Part shown: in pieces, positions 19,401 to 27,610 of the stretch | Numbering within the stretch: the first letter of the stretch is position 1 | How the letters are laid out: each line of letters opens with the position of its first letter | DNA from: Corallococcus sp. NCRR | Lineage (GTDB): Bacteria > Myxococcota > Myxococcia > Myxococcales > Myxococcaceae | DNA: 64,000 bases | Assembly (NCBI RefSeq): GCF_026965535.1 | Contig: NZ_CP114039.1 | Coordinates: forward strand, 4,588,001 to 4,652,000 | Reading direction: 5' to 3' | Translations under genes and position numbers: made by a program | The notes under the pieces: model-generated | The model's database searches: none | What the model saw: only the letters and a program-made list of their open reading frames with translations | Told to the model about the DNA's origin: nothing

Positions 19401-20243
19401 CCCCAGCACCCCGGACAGGAAGATGCCGAGCTGATCCAACAGCGGCGCCGCGTCCAACGCCCGGCCCACCTGAGCCACGTCCTCCGCCGCGAGCAGGGGA
19501 CCCACGTCGATGCCCTGCGAACGGCAGGCCTCCGACACCGCCAGCAGTTCTTCACGCAGCTCCGGCTGGAGCGCCTTCAGCTGGAGGAAGAGCGCGGGCT
19601 CGAACGTGCCCTGTCCCGCGAACAGGAACGCCGTGGCGTTGGCCGGCAGTTGAAGCACCGGCACTCTCACCGGATCCGGAAGGCGAACCGTCCGTGAAAC
19701 GCCGCGTGGAGCGGTGTCCGCCAGCAGCGTCCGCGCCAACTCGCGCACGGCCTCCGGGAACAGGGCCTGGACGCCTGCGCCTCCCTGCAGCGCGAGGTCC
19801 CGGAAGCTCTTCGGACCCGAGGGCTCATGCAGTGCCGCCAGCGATTCGAAGCTGCGCTGGAAGGACGCCGGGAACGCGCGCAGCACTCCCTGCCGGTCCG
19901 CGCAGAGCACGGTCTGGTAGCCGCAGGCCACCGGCGTTCCGTCGCTCTTCAACGTGCGGAAGCAGAAGCGCAGGGACACCTCGCCGCGCTCCTCCAGCGA
20001 CGTCAGGATGATCAGCCGGTCTCCCAGCGCCGCCGGGGCGAGGTTTCGTGAATAGCCCTCGTAGGTGAGCAGGAGCACCTGGTCGAAGTCGCGCCGGAAT
20101 TCGGGCTCCTCGAACGCGTGCGGGCTGAAGAGCAGGTGCTCGCGGCCGGCGCACTGGAACTTGAAGTTGGTGAGGAAGTGATGGCTCCCGTAGGCCATCG
20201 TGTCGTCGAAGTGGATGTCGTACGGGACGGCGAAGAAGTCCAT
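13437..20243 (-). CDS. Iterative PUFA/secondary-lipid-type megasynthase (hotdog-AT-KS-CLF-KR-DH)
   Basis: 2,268 residues. Domains in order: hotdog-like domain (~1-150); acyltransferase (~203-490, GHSFGE with Ser ~299); ketosynthase (~519-965, Cys713 in DAACASS, His in EAHGTAT and IGHVGWAAG); a chain-length-factor-like domain (~980-1170) whose nucleophile position reads DAGAGTL, with Ala replacing Cys; a linker with four NLSDSRTGL motifs (Asn at 1305, 1329, 1354, 1378); ketoreductase (~1440-1960, GGGRGV and SAFSYIGN...Y); dehydratase pair (~1990-2260, HLVRGTPTLP and a second-half Asp in VLDAALRLS). KS-CLF didomains are known from PUFA and related secondary lipid synthases. It carries no ACP; the upstream gene supplies two, plus a reductase. 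Start ATG 20243 has AGGAG nine bases upstream. The product is unknown. Confidence 0.9.
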   Translation of the reverse strand: MDFFAVPYDIHFDDTMAYGSHHFLTNFKFQCAGREHLLFSPHAFEEPEFRRDFDQVLLLTYEGYSRNLAPAALGDRLIILTSLEERGEVSLRFCFRTLKSDGTPVACGYQTVLCADRQGVLRAFPASFQRSFESLAALHEPSGPKSFRDLALQGGAGVQALFPEAVRELARTLLADTAPRGVSRTVRLPDPVRVPVLQLPANATAFLFAGQGTFEPALFLQLKALQPELREELLAVSEACRSQGIDVGPLLAAEDVAQVGRALDAAPLLDQLGIFLSGVLGARWMERQGTRPDVFVGHSFGEIAAMTAAGAMDLRTGAEVVCRRIRALQTVPDDLGTLAAVALAEPETVRAVAESGARTLEIAGRNHSRQTVVAGPREELERLRAFLERQGKGFTFISSRYPFHHPSLAPAVTAFRASLADLAVHPARGPIYSPIERRVYGRGGSELAGALASHLVRPFDFPGAVETLVGAGCARFVDCGTGGRLTRIVQRILPKDTPVALTSVDHSLPEHSAAVTPVTPAIAVVSLGCMLPGGAKDPETYWRNIQRGISGIVDTGVSHPDQVVDFVGPAVTPDRTYTLLTGRVLDSDLVAPPGVTPERFQRYGREQRLLAIALSQAMESLRSIAPRASGRIQCLLGSTADGSPEYDDALCVEAGEALLRARGETTRELSALMREALGITAKSAELAPHPTLQTVVTDVVGPSVSTVLLDAACASSLYAIALGMKALERREADLVLAGGVFSPGPGNSCLFSQFKGLSATGSRPFDERADGVIFGEGAGVVGLMHLEDAVSAGLKVHAVIRGAGLSSDGRSSSANVPRADGQVAAMEACYAAAGVEPASIQYIEAHGTATPAGDTTELQSIGRVFSGKRKGLQLASVKALIGHVGWAAGAASVIKLCKALEHRSFPPQSHFDRPGAGLRALGPDFEVSTREQPWPENGEHPRRAATNGFGFGGTNAHLVLEEYRGGPLATHARAVTAANEALVVVAAEGLFPEMRFDAKGMRLPASVRLLPDITEDMDLTQHLGLIVASDVVKKLGAFDSLRTGTAIVLGLEGKTRRGVEATQRVMADSTRRRLREYIQRAPDATRRLPLVDRLHAAVNALRPSGPYTLQGMMPNVTPGRMAGVLDTKGPNFVVDAGAGTLAASLRASRALLDSGFELVLVGSAHVKRPGEAPAASTPEEGMAMLAVTTAAKAEARGLKPLCHLRMSEEAGSGLGPGITLPPHSAREAQELLSAMRAAAEGQAITLRFHPDAATGLRLVLQLHPGLSSRPSAPETFATSSDKAWVSSAENRDHEGAAPAAANRTNLSDSRTGLASSSQEGHLLGSGRENLSDSRTGLANSIGRDGLPHQPSHGNLSDSRTGLASHGREGLPLQPSGGNLSDSRTGLGRSGPAAGSLDVRGPGAPFASGAMAALPSRSDPESSARATRAVQTGASADRLDEGRSPSTSAPIPEATDGFDHSAPIRYHAPVLVERPALMTGASQLRGRRVLFIAQDEAVARELSVLAHDVCGPEFRILHSGASDAGARIHGVDLTREETAEAGLDAPGFAPQVIVAVCRMPSTESEAAVVADTALRHEALELLFLSARRAYEGLSSGTVTLASLCIGGVGARRTLHPVTGLFAGLLKSLGREVPARGIRAIATGPLPLRAALDHVASELGTGDDTSPVEVCFDGAVRCVRLLQPTDIPARPAVTLDSRSVVLLTGGGRGVTAVLAGALLKRYGCKVILLGRSDPAEAPERVLQARDEELGTVEREFYASELARDSSVRMPALRARFERHLAVRELRATLDGLMRLPGQMTYRAADVTRPEDVDRVVEELLREHGRLDLVVHGAGTQVSKKLHRRRLTELRGTLDTKLLGLRNLREACARRLPAPVPFHVLTSAFSYIGNDGQADYGAANEALDRLCAWVSDARQDVQWCSVGWLAWDGIGMTRGSEYRVLGASRRLRGIRADEGEALFLQLVDGQPVQPINVQLTESERGFYGLEMLAPTPPRPTRRDLTVDAASVPCLEDHLVRGTPTLPGAWALDLMFQAALDDTRPELRTVTIEDVRFSRFIRVKPGGQQSLRAECTPLTDAPGQHSVQVKLTGDIVHASGVVLEKDLVYAEARFTLTAEPPRPPPRLEAAHASGHGMSVHDPHCASGSPIELRRMFDCLEEIRLEQDARFAKLGLPEVPRQAGHGVPALVLDAALRLSAMHVEGVSNDVFAPVGVQRATFDRDLVAHDARAPRRLTLKSLAPRVEGDLLQCGTVAAHDEAGRLRMLIEGGIARPMA
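16087..16331. repeat. Four in-frame palindromic elements inside the megasynthase gene
   Basis: Copies at 16087-16112, 16159-16185, 16234-16260 and 16306-16331, variants of AAACCTGTCCGAC followed by TGTCCGACAGGTTT. The outer nine bases of each arm (AAACCTGTC/GACAGGTTT) are complementary; the first copy has the fuller core TGTCCGA/TCGGACA. Start-to-start spacing is 72, 75 and 72 bp, always a multiple of three. On the coding strand each encodes NLSDSRTGL. The spacers are Gly/Ser/Gln-rich and partly similar to each other, so the whole ~24-codon unit seems duplicated. Confidence 0.93.
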
Positions 20244-20269
20244 GGTGATGGCTCCTGGAAGGTGAGGGG

Positions 20270-21736
20270 TCAGGACGCGCGCGCGGCCGGCAGCAGGCCG
20301 TCCACGGTCCCGGAGAGGCCGGCGTCCACCACCCAGATGGCGCCATTCACGCGCTGGGTCTTCGGCCCCAGCAGCAGCTCGGTCACGTCCGCGACGTCGT
20401 CCGCGGTGCACAGCCGCCCACCGGGCGTCGCGGACTCCCAGCGCGCCACGCGCTCCGGCGCGTCCGGGAACATCCCCAGCAGGTCCCCGTGCACGGGACC
20501 CGCGGACACGCAGTTGGTGCGGATGCCCTCCGGCGCCAGCTCCGCGGCCAGGTAGCGCGTGAGCGACTCCACGCCCGCCTTCACCACGCCCTGGCAGCCC
20601 AGGTCGTGCATGTACCGCTGCGACATGGACGTGGACATGGTGACGATGCTCCCGCCCCCGCGCGCGGCCATCAGCGGACGGGCGCGCATCGCGCACTCGT
20701 AGGTGCCGGTGATGCAGGTGCGGAACGCCTTGTCCCAATCCCGGGGCGCGATGCGGTCGAACGGACCGATGAGCCCGTTGGACGCGTTGCACACCAGCAG
20801 GTCGAGCCCGCCCAGTTGCTCGCGGATCGCCGAGAACAGCCGCTCCAGGTGCTCCTCCTGCGCGACGGAGCCCCACAGGTGGACCGCCTTGCCGCCCGCG
20901 TCGACGATGTCCCTCGCCGTCTTCTCCCCATCCTCACGGGAGTGGAACGAGTTGACGACCACCGTCGCGCCCGCGCGAGCCAGCCGCGTCGCGATGACCC
21001 GGCCGATGCCCTTCCCCGAACCCGTGACGAGCGCGACCTTCCCCGCGAACGGAAGCTCCGGGCGCGACACGACCGGCGCGGGCGCCGCGTGGACGACGGG
21101 AGCGCGAGGCCTGGCTTCCACGACGGGCGGCGCGGCCGGAAGCAGCGCACGGGCCGCGTCGGCGATGGCGGCCATCGTGCGCAGGCGCTGCGACGGCTTC
21201 GGCGCGTCACCCAGCCCCAGTTCCTTCATGAGCACGGCCATCACCTCCGCCTGCTTCACGGAGTCGATGCCCAGCTCGTCCTCCAGGTCCGCGTGCGGCG
21301 TGAGCAGTTCCTCCGGGTAGCGCGTCACCCGCGCGAACACGGCGCGCACGCGTGGCAGCAGGTCCTGAGTGGCCGGAGCACCGGTGCCCACCTTCGCATC
21401 ACCGGTGCTCAGCTTCACTTCGACGACAGCGGGAACAGGCGCGACGTGGAGCGACGGAGCCGTGCCCAGCGCCTCCGCCACCGCCCCGGCGATGGCGCCG
21501 AGCGTGCGCGCCTTCCCGCTTCGCGGCAGCCGGTCCGGCGGCAACTGGAACTCGCGAGCGATGACCGCGGCGATCTCCGCGAGCTTCACGGAGTCGATGC
21601 CCAGTTCATCCTCGAGCTGCGCGTCCTCCGTCAGGATGTCGAGCGGATACCGCGTGACGGACGCGGCGCACTGCCTCACTTGCTCCAGGATGTTGGAAGG
21701 CGTGGATGTATGGGATTGGGAAGAACGCGCGGACAT
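20270..21736 (-). CDS. Tandem acyl carrier protein - FabL-like enoyl reductase fusion
   Basis: 488 residues. Two ACP domains: residues ~15-92 (Ser49) and ~125-200 (Ser159), both with the phosphopantetheine site DELGIDSVK, the DSxK form usual in PUFA-type carriers. After an Ala/Pro linker, residues ~230-487 are a short-chain dehydrogenase: TGSGKGIGR cofactor loop, NASNG, and a SQRYMHDLGCQGVVKAGVESL-type active-site helix whose closest family resemblance is FabL (enoyl-ACP reductase III). It supplies carrier and probably the enoyl-reduction step missing from the megasynthase, whose gene starts 26 bp downstream. Start ATG 21736 has AGGGG nearby; the open frame upstream lacks family character. 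Confidence 0.87.
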   Translation of the reverse strand: MSARSSQSHTSTPSNILEQVRQCAASVTRYPLDILTEDAQLEDELGIDSVKLAEIAAVIAREFQLPPDRLPRSGKARTLGAIAGAVAEALGTAPSLHVAPVPAVVEVKLSTGDAKVGTGAPATQDLLPRVRAVFARVTRYPEELLTPHADLEDELGIDSVKQAEVMAVLMKELGLGDAPKPSQRLRTMAAIADAARALLPAAPPVVEARPRAPVVHAAPAPVVSRPELPFAGKVALVTGSGKGIGRVIATRLARAGATVVVNSFHSREDGEKTARDIVDAGGKAVHLWGSVAQEEHLERLFSAIREQLGGLDLLVCNASNGLIGPFDRIAPRDWDKAFRTCITGTYECAMRARPLMAARGGGSIVTMSTSMSQRYMHDLGCQGVVKAGVESLTRYLAAELAPEGIRTNCVSAGPVHGDLLGMFPDAPERVARWESATPGGRLCTADDVADVTELLLGPKTQRVNGAIWVVDAGLSGTVDGLLPAARAS

Positions 21737-21827
21737 GATGGCCCCTGTCGGTTCAATGCGTGACGGGGGCCGACTGTAAATGGGGGTCTGACACGTGCCG
21801 CGAAGCGACGCGCACAGCTCACAGCAA

Positions 21828-22379
21828 TCAAGGAGGCAGTGAAGACTCCTCGCGCGCGGGAATACGCGCGTCCATTTCGCGAGCCACGCGAGCACGCCTC
21901 CATCCCAGCCACAGGGGAATGATCATCGACGGCAGCGTGAGCAGATCCGTGATGTCCACCGTGTGCATCGTGGGCCGCACCGGGGGAATGCGCGCGCCCG
22001 CGAGCCCCGCGCGCAGCGCGTAGAAGGGCCACTGCAGCGCGCCCAGCGCCCAGCGCCACGCGTCTCCGGCGTCGGAGGAGAGCTTCGTCGCGGCGAAGCA
22101 CGCCCCCGTCAGCACTACCGCCCCTACGAGCACGGGGAACGACGGACGGAATTCCCTCGTGCGGCGCTGGAACGCCTGCTCCCACAGCGCCTGGAGGAGC
22201 ACCGGGAACATCGCGAGCCCGGCGACGTCGGAGAGCTTCCCCGTCCACCACGACGGCCAGCGCGCCTTGAACACGTGGTCGTTCAGCACGAGCAGCACCA
22301 CGGCCACGAGCACCGCCGGGTGCAGAAGTCCGCTGGCCGGAGAAGGCTTCGTCCCGGTGGAGGTCACGCCCGCGTGCAT
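21828..22379 (-). CDS. Small multi-pass membrane protein, unknown function
   Basis: 183 residues with four or five hydrophobic segments (~14-30, ~43-63, ~76-96, ~104-120 and ~142-160) separated by short Arg/Lys loops. I recognise no family. It lies 91 bp upstream of the ACP-reductase gene on the same strand, so it could be the first gene of that transcript or an independent one. The ATG at 22379 is chosen because the open frame upstream of it has no sensible composition. Confidence 0.6.
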   Translation of the reverse strand: MHAGVTSTGTKPSPASGLLHPAVLVAVVLLVLNDHVFKARWPSWWTGKLSDVAGLAMFPVLLQALWEQAFQRRTREFRPSFPVLVGAVVLTGACFAATKLSSDAGDAWRWALGALQWPFYALRAGLAGARIPPVRPTMHTVDITDLLTLPSMIIPLWLGWRRARVAREMDARIPAREESSLPP

Positions 22380-22559
22380 GCGAGGCACTGTCACATTCGC
22401 GGCCAGGACATGGGAAGCCCCGTGATTGCGAGGGGTTGGAAGGCCCGGCGGGAAAATAAAAAGGCCGTGTCGATTTTCCCCAGGCCCATTCGTTGCGTCC
22501 ATGAAGGCAGCAGCAGCACACCCCCCGCGGCCCCACGGCGCGCGGCAGGAGACACGACC

Positions 22560-22991
22560 GTGCGATTCATGATCATCCGCAGGGCGGACAAGGACACGGA
22601 GGCCGGCGTGATGCCGGACGAGAAGCTGCTGGCCGCCATGGGCGCCTACAACGAGGAGATGGTGAAGGCGGGCGTGATGCTTCAGGGCGAGGGCCTGCAC
22701 CCCAGCCGCAATGGCGCGCGCGTGAAGTTCACGAACGGCAAGCCGGCCATCATCGACGGTCCCTTCACGGAGACGAAGGAGCTCATCGCCGGCTTCACCC
22801 TCATCCAGGTGAAGTCGCGGGAGGAGGCCCTGGAGTGGCTCAAGCGCTGGCCGTCCATCGACGCGGGCGGCAACGTGGAGCTGGAGCTGCGCCAGGTCTT
22901 CGAGGACGACGACTTCGGCGCCGAGTTCACCCCCGAGCTGCGGGAACAGGAAGCGCGCATCCGCGAGCAGGGCGCGAAGAACCGCCGGTAG
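22560..22991 (+). CDS. YciI-family protein
   Basis: 143 residues starting at GTG 22560 (MRFMIIRRADKDTEAG is the standard family opening), with AGGAG eleven bases upstream. The motif DGPFTETKELIAGF and the ferredoxin-like alpha/beta pattern identify the YCII/DGPF group of small proteins, often encoded beside ECF sigma factors of the SigJ type in actinobacteria and myxobacteria. No such sigma factor is adjacent here. Biochemical activity is not established for the family. The C-terminal ~25 residues are a charged helix. Confidence 0.85.
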   Translation: MRFMIIRRADKDTEAGVMPDEKLLAAMGAYNEEMVKAGVMLQGEGLHPSRNGARVKFTNGKPAIIDGPFTETKELIAGFTLIQVKSREEALEWLKRWPSIDAGGNVELELRQVFEDDDFGAEFTPELREQEARIREQGAKNRR

Positions 22992-23059
22992 TCGCGATGT
23001 CGCCTCCGCGTGACATAGGCTGCCGCGCTCCCAGGGCCGGAGCGAAGGCAGGTGCAGCG

Positions 23060-24196
23060 ATGTCCCAGCGGATGGTGCTGCTGTGCGCGGTGTGGCTCAT
23101 GGCGTGTGGAGGCAAGCGGGGGCCCTCGGGGCCGGGGTCGCCTCCGGACCGGATTGAGGACGGCTGGGCCGTGGCCTCCTTCGAGGACACTGGCGTGCGG
23201 CGCCCGTGGTTCGACGCGCTGGAGCACGACGTGTCCGAGGGCACGGTCGAAACGCCAGACGCGGTGCTCGTCGCGAAGGGGGGCCAGCTCGTCTACGAGC
23301 GCTACTGGAACGACTTCACGCGGGAGAAGGCGCACGACCTGAGGTCCGCCACCAAGAGCGTCACGTCGCTGCTGGTGGGCATGGCGCACGAGCGGGGCCT
23401 GCTGCCGGACCTGGACGCACCGGTGCTCCCGCTCTTGCCGCGCCTGTCGCCGGTGAAGAACGCGGATCCGCGCAAGGAGCGCATCACGCTGCGCCACCTG
23501 CTCCAGATGCGCTCCGGGCTGTCGTGCGACGACTGGGACCCCGAGTCCCCCGGCAACGAAGAGCGGATGTACGACACGGACGACTGGGCTCGCTTCATCG
23601 TGGACGTGCCCATGCGGGACGAGCCCGGCACGGTGACGCGCTACTGCACGGGCGGCGTGGTGCTGCTGGGCGCGGTGCTGGAGCACGTCAGCGGCCGCTC
23701 CATCACGGACCTGTCGCGCGAGTGGCTGTTCACGCCGATGCAGGTCCAGGACGTCACCTGGCAGCCCGCGGGCAAGAGGGGCACGGACACCGGCGGCCAC
23801 CTGCGCCTGCGTCCGCGCGACTTCCTCAAGGTGGGGCAGTTGATGCTTGACGGTGGTGCGTGGCGGGGCGAGCGCCGGGTCTCCGAGGCGTGGGTGGCGG
23901 AGTCCGGCAATGCGCTGGGGCCGCTGGGCGACGCGAACTACGGGCTCCTGTGGTGGAGCGCCCGCTTCGTCATCCAGGGCACGCCGGTGGAGGTGTCCTT
24001 CGCGCGGGGCAACGGCGGGCAGTACGTCTTCGTCGCGCCTTCGCTGGGCGTCACCGCGGCCTTCACCGGCAGCCATTATAATGATGCGGGCTCCGCGCTC
24101 CCCCTGGTCCTGTTCGGACAGTACGTGCTGCCGGCGGCGCTCGGGCTGGAGCGCCCGGGGCCCCGGGGCGGCCTCGTGTCGTCCGTCCGACGGTGA
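23060..24196 (+). CDS. Serine hydrolase of the beta-lactamase/DD-peptidase family, lipoprotein
   Basis: 378 residues. Residues 1-16 form a lipoprotein signal peptide with lipobox LMAC (Cys16). The catalytic SxxK is Ser96-Ala-Thr-Lys99 in RSATKSVTS; a Tyr equivalent (YCTGG, around residue 195) stands where class C enzymes have YxN. This fold covers esterases, amidases and class C-like beta-lactamases; 'beta-lactamase family protein' is as far as the sequence goes. It is probably anchored in the periplasm or outer membrane. It follows the YciI gene by 68 bp on the same strand. Confidence 0.85.
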   Translation: MSQRMVLLCAVWLMACGGKRGPSGPGSPPDRIEDGWAVASFEDTGVRRPWFDALEHDVSEGTVETPDAVLVAKGGQLVYERYWNDFTREKAHDLRSATKSVTSLLVGMAHERGLLPDLDAPVLPLLPRLSPVKNADPRKERITLRHLLQMRSGLSCDDWDPESPGNEERMYDTDDWARFIVDVPMRDEPGTVTRYCTGGVVLLGAVLEHVSGRSITDLSREWLFTPMQVQDVTWQPAGKRGTDTGGHLRLRPRDFLKVGQLMLDGGAWRGERRVSEAWVAESGNALGPLGDANYGLLWWSARFVIQGTPVEVSFARGNGGQYVFVAPSLGVTAAFTGSHYNDAGSALPLVLFGQYVLPAALGLERPGPRGGLVSSVRR

Positions 24197-24281
24197 CCGC
24201 CTGGGGCGCATCCGGATTCAGACGGGACGGTGCGCTTCTTGGATGACCGCGCGCTGACGGGTGGGCAACGTCCGCCACGGC

Positions 24282-26825
24282 ATGGCACCTCCCAAAGCAC
24301 CTCGTACCCGCAAGGCCTCCGACCCCTCCGGCTTCGTCCGCGTCCGGGGCGCCCGCGAACACAACCTGAAGCACGTGGACGTGGACATCCCTCGCGACGC
24401 GCTGGTGGTCTTCACCGGCGTGTCCGGCTCCGGCAAGTCGTCGCTGGCGTTCGGGACGCTCTACGCGGAGGCGCAGCGGCGCTACTTCGAATCCGTGGCC
24501 CCGTATGCCCGGCGCCTGATTGATCAGGTGGGCGTGCCGGAGGTGGACGCCATCGACGGGCTGCCCCCGGCGGTGGCGCTCCAGCAGCACCGGGGCGCTC
24601 CGACGTCGCGTTCCTCGGTGGGCAGCGTGACGACGCTGTCGAACTCCGTGCGCATGCTGTACTCGCGCGCCGGCAATTACCCGCCGAAGCTGGAGCGGCT
24701 GGACTCGGACGCGTTCTCCCCGAACACGCCCGCGGGCGCGTGCCCCAGGTGCCACGGCATCGGCCGCGTGTTCGAGGTCACCGAGCGCTCCATGGTGCCG
24801 GATGACTCCTTGAGCATCCGCGAGCGCGCCGTCGCCGCGTGGCCGCCCGCGTGGCACGGCCAGAACCTGCGCGACATCCTGGTGACGCTCGGGTACGACA
24901 TCGACAAGCCCTGGCGCGACCTGCCGAAGAAGGACCGCCAGTGGATCCTCTTCACGGACGAGCAGCCCACGGTCCCCGTCTACGCGGGCTTCACGTCCGC
25001 GGAGGTGAAGCGGGCCATGGCCCGCAAGGAGCCGCCCAGCTACATGGGCACCTTCACGGGCGCGAAGCGCTACGTGATGACCACCTTCGCGACGACGCAG
25101 AGCGCGATGATGAAGAAGCGCGTCGCCCGGTACATGGTCGCCAGCGACTGCGCGCTGTGCGAGGGCAAGCGCCTGAAGCGCGAGTCGCTGTCCGTGACGT
25201 TCGCGGGCCGCGACATCGGAGAGCTGTCCCGCCTGCCGCTGGAGCAGGTCGCGGACCTCATCCGGCCCACCGCGGAGGGGAAGGGGAAGGACGCGGACGT
25301 CATGGCCCGCGAGCACCCGGAGAAGCTCATCGTCGCCCAGCGCATCACCAAGGACCTGCTCGCGCGCATCCAGGTGCTCACGGACCTGGGCCTGGGCTAC
25401 CTGTCGCTGGAGCGCAGCACGCCCACGCTGTCACCGGGGGAGTTGCAGCGGCTGCGGCTGGCCACGCAGGTGCGCTCCAACCTCTTCGGCGTGGTGTACG
25501 TGATGGACGAGCCGTCCGCCGGCCTGCACCCCGCGGACACGGAGGCGTTGCTCACGGCGCTGGACCGGCTGAAGGAGGCGGGCAACTCGCTGTTCGTGGT
25601 GGAGCACGAGGTGGATGTCATCCGCCACGCGGATTGGATCGTCGACGTGGGGCCCGCCGCCGGGGAGCACGGCGGACGCGTGCTCTACAGCGGCACGCCG
25701 GAGGGGCTCGCGAAGGTGGAGGCGTCCCGGACGCGGCGCTACCTCTTCGAGGAGGAGGCCCTGCGCCGCCGCGAGCCCCGCGAGCCCACGGGGCGGCTGC
25801 GCCTGGAGGGCGTGAAGCGCAACAACCTGCGCGGCCTGGCCGTGGACTTCCCGCTGGGCGTCTTCACTACGGTGACGGGCGTGTCTGGCTCCGGCAAGTC
25901 CAGCCTCGTGAGCCAGGCGCTGGTGGAGTTGGTGGCGGCGCGCCTGGGCCAGACGCTGGCGCCGGAAGAGGAGGAGGGCGAGCCGCTGGACCGCGAGCCG
26001 GTGATGGCGAGCGAGGGCCATATCAAGGAAGGGATGGAGGCCATCCGCCGGATGGTGACGGTGGACCAGAAGCCCATCGGCCGCACGCCGCGTTCCAACC
26101 TGGCGACGTACACGGGCCTCTTCGACCACGTGCGCAAGCTGTTCGCGGCGACGCCGCTTTCGAAGTCGCGCAAGTACGGCGCGGGGCGCTTCTCCTTCAA
26201 CACGGCGGGAGGCCGCTGCGACACGTGCGAGGGCGAGGGCTTCGTGAGCGTGGAGCTGCTCTTCCTGCCCAGCGTGTACGCGCCGTGCCCCACGTGCCAC
26301 GGCACCCGCTACAACGCGAAGACGCTGGAGGTGCGCTACCGCGAGAAGAACATCGCGGACGTGCTGGGGCTGACGGTGGACGGCGCCTTCGACTTCTTCA
26401 CCGAGGAGCCGCCGCTCCAGCGAGCGCTCAAGGTGCTGCGGGACGTGGGCCTGGGCTACCTGCGCCTGGGCCAGCCCGCGACGGAGTTGTCCGGTGGCGA
26501 GGCCCAGCGCATCAAGCTGGCCACGGAGCTCCAGCGCACGCAGCACGGCGACACGCTCTACGTGCTGGATGAGCCCACCACGGGCCTGCACCCGGCGGAC
26601 GTGGACAAGCTGATGACGCAGCTGGAGGGGCTGGTGGACGCGGGCAACACGGTCATCGTCGTGGAGCACGACCTGCGCGTCATCGCCGCCAGCGACCACG
26701 TCATCGACGTGGGACCCGGCGCGGGCAACGCCGGAGGCCGCGTGGTGGCGCAGGGCACGCCGGAGCAGGTGGCGAAGGTGAAGGAGAGCCGCACCGCGCC
26801 TTATCTGGCGCGGGTGCTCAGATGA
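24282..26825 (+). CDS. uvrA2: Class-2 UvrA-like ABC ATPase
   Basis: 847 residues, about 100 shorter than canonical UvrA. Two ABC modules are present: Walker [10 protein letters not shown] near residues 46 and 533; Walker [10 protein letters not shown] (~407) and LDEPTTGLH (~761); the second signature is a standard LSGGEAQR, the first LSPGELQR. Zinc-finger cysteines are retained ([33 protein letters not shown]). The short length fits UvrA2, a stand-alone paralogue lacking the UvrB-interaction region and linked in other bacteria to DNA-adduct or DNA-binding-drug tolerance. It is a single gene; a GTG seven codons upstream is an alternative start. Confidence 0.88.
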   Translation: MAPPKAPRTRKASDPSGFVRVRGAREHNLKHVDVDIPRDALVVFTGVSGSGKSSLAFGTLYAEAQRRYFESVAPYARRLIDQVGVPEVDAIDGLPPAVALQQHRGAPTSRSSVGSVTTLSNSVRMLYSRAGNYPPKLERLDSDAFSPNTPAGACPRCHGIGRVFEVTERSMVPDDSLSIRERAVAAWPPAWHGQNLRDILVTLGYDIDKPWRDLPKKDRQWILFTDEQPTVPVYAGFTSAEVKRAMARKEPPSYMGTFTGAKRYVMTTFATTQSAMMKKRVARYMVASDCALCEGKRLKRESLSVTFAGRDIGELSRLPLEQVADLIRPTAEGKGKDADVMAREHPEKLIVAQRITKDLLARIQVLTDLGLGYLSLERSTPTLSPGELQRLRLATQVRSNLFGVVYVMDEPSAGLHPADTEALLTALDRLKEAGNSLFVVEHEVDVIRHADWIVDVGPAAGEHGGRVLYSGTPEGLAKVEASRTRRYLFEEEALRRREPREPTGRLRLEGVKRNNLRGLAVDFPLGVFTTVTGVSGSGKSSLVSQALVELVAARLGQTLAPEEEEGEPLDREPVMASEGHIKEGMEAIRRMVTVDQKPIGRTPRSNLATYTGLFDHVRKLFAATPLSKSRKYGAGRFSFNTAGGRCDTCEGEGFVSVELLFLPSVYAPCPTCHGTRYNAKTLEVRYREKNIADVLGLTVDGAFDFFTEEPPLQRALKVLRDVGLGYLRLGQPATELSGGEAQRIKLATELQRTQHGDTLYVLDEPTTGLHPADVDKLMTQLEGLVDAGNTVIVVEHDLRVIAASDHVIDVGPGAGNAGGRVVAQGTPEQVAKVKESRTAPYLARVLR

Positions 26826-26845
26826 CGTAGGAGGCGACGGCGGGC

Positions 26846-27610
26846 TCAGTCGTCCTTGCCGTCATGGTGGCTGCCGTCGTCGTCGTCATCCTCGCCGCCG
26901 TCGCGGTCATGGTCGTCGAAGGCGTCGATGGACTTCTGGAGGTTGTTCTCCAGCTCCGACCGGGCGCTGGACTCGCGCGGGTCCAGCCGCTTGCCGTCCT
27001 TGTCGGTGAACCAGCCGCTCGGGTCGATGTTGAAGGTGACGTTCTGGTCGTCACCCTCGGCGATCTCGAAGCGCACCTCGCGCTCCTGCTCCACGCGGAG
27101 GCTGGAGACGAACTGGAAGGGCTCGCCGTCGATGTGGCCATCGATGATGAGCGACGCGCCCTGGTCCGCCAGCTCCTTCAACCCGGCCGGGGCGGTCGCC
27201 GGGTCGACCTTGCCGATGTCGAATTCGATCTCGTCGTAGGTGCCGACGTCCACCGCGATGTCCTGCAGGCGCACCACCTGGCCTTCCAGCGCGGTGCCGG
27301 ACAGGTCGATGAGGAAGGACCCCGTGCGCTGCTTGAACTCGCTCTTGTCGTCGTCGCTCCCGGCGTCGGAGTCGTCGTCGGAGCGGTCCTCATGGTGGCC
27401 CTCGCGCTTGAGCTCCAGCTCGCGCACGGACAGGCGCACCCGCTCCACGGTGATGCCATTGGAGAGCGTCAGCCGCTGGCTGGACGTGCGCGTCAGGGCC
27501 GAGCCCGTGACCGCGCTCCCCATCCGCGTGCTCAACCCGACCGAGGACGTGCTGTTGCCGCACGCGGACAGCCACATGAGGGACGCGAACAGACCGATGA
27601 AACGACGCAT
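26846..27610 (-). CDS. Lipoprotein with acidic tail, unknown function
   Basis: 254 residues. Signal peptide MRRFIGLFASLMWLSAC ends at a lipobox Cys17. The body is rich in beta-strand-like stretches (FLIDLSGTALEGQVVRLQDI and DEIEFDIGKVD), and the last ~20 residues are almost all Asp/His/Gly/Lys, suggesting divalent cation binding. The layout resembles DUF4382-type lipoproteins, but I do not claim membership. Start ATG 27610 is preceded by AGGAGA. It converges on uvrA2 with 20 bp between stops and is transcribed away from the ECF sigma factor operon. Confidence 0.7.
   Translation of the reverse strand: MRRFIGLFASLMWLSACGNSTSSVGLSTRMGSAVTGSALTRTSSQRLTLSNGITVERVRLSVRELELKREGHHEDRSDDDSDAGSDDDKSEFKQRTGSFLIDLSGTALEGQVVRLQDIAVDVGTYDEIEFDIGKVDPATAPAGLKELADQGASLIIDGHIDGEPFQFVSSLRVEQEREVRFEIAEGDDQNVTFNIDPSGWFTDKDGKRLDPRESSARSELENNLQKSIDAFDDHDRDGGEDDDDDGSHHDGKDD

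Noticed and set aside
20244..20876. Upstream extension of the megasynthase frame
   Set aside because: These ~211 codons overlap the reductase gene in another frame and have no domain character; the ATG at 20243 has a proper ribosome binding site.
10855..21736. Standard PUFA (pfaABCD) cluster
   Set aside because: There is no PfaD-type reductase, no multi-ACP PfaA and no four-gene order; only the KS-CLF architecture and ACP motif are shared.
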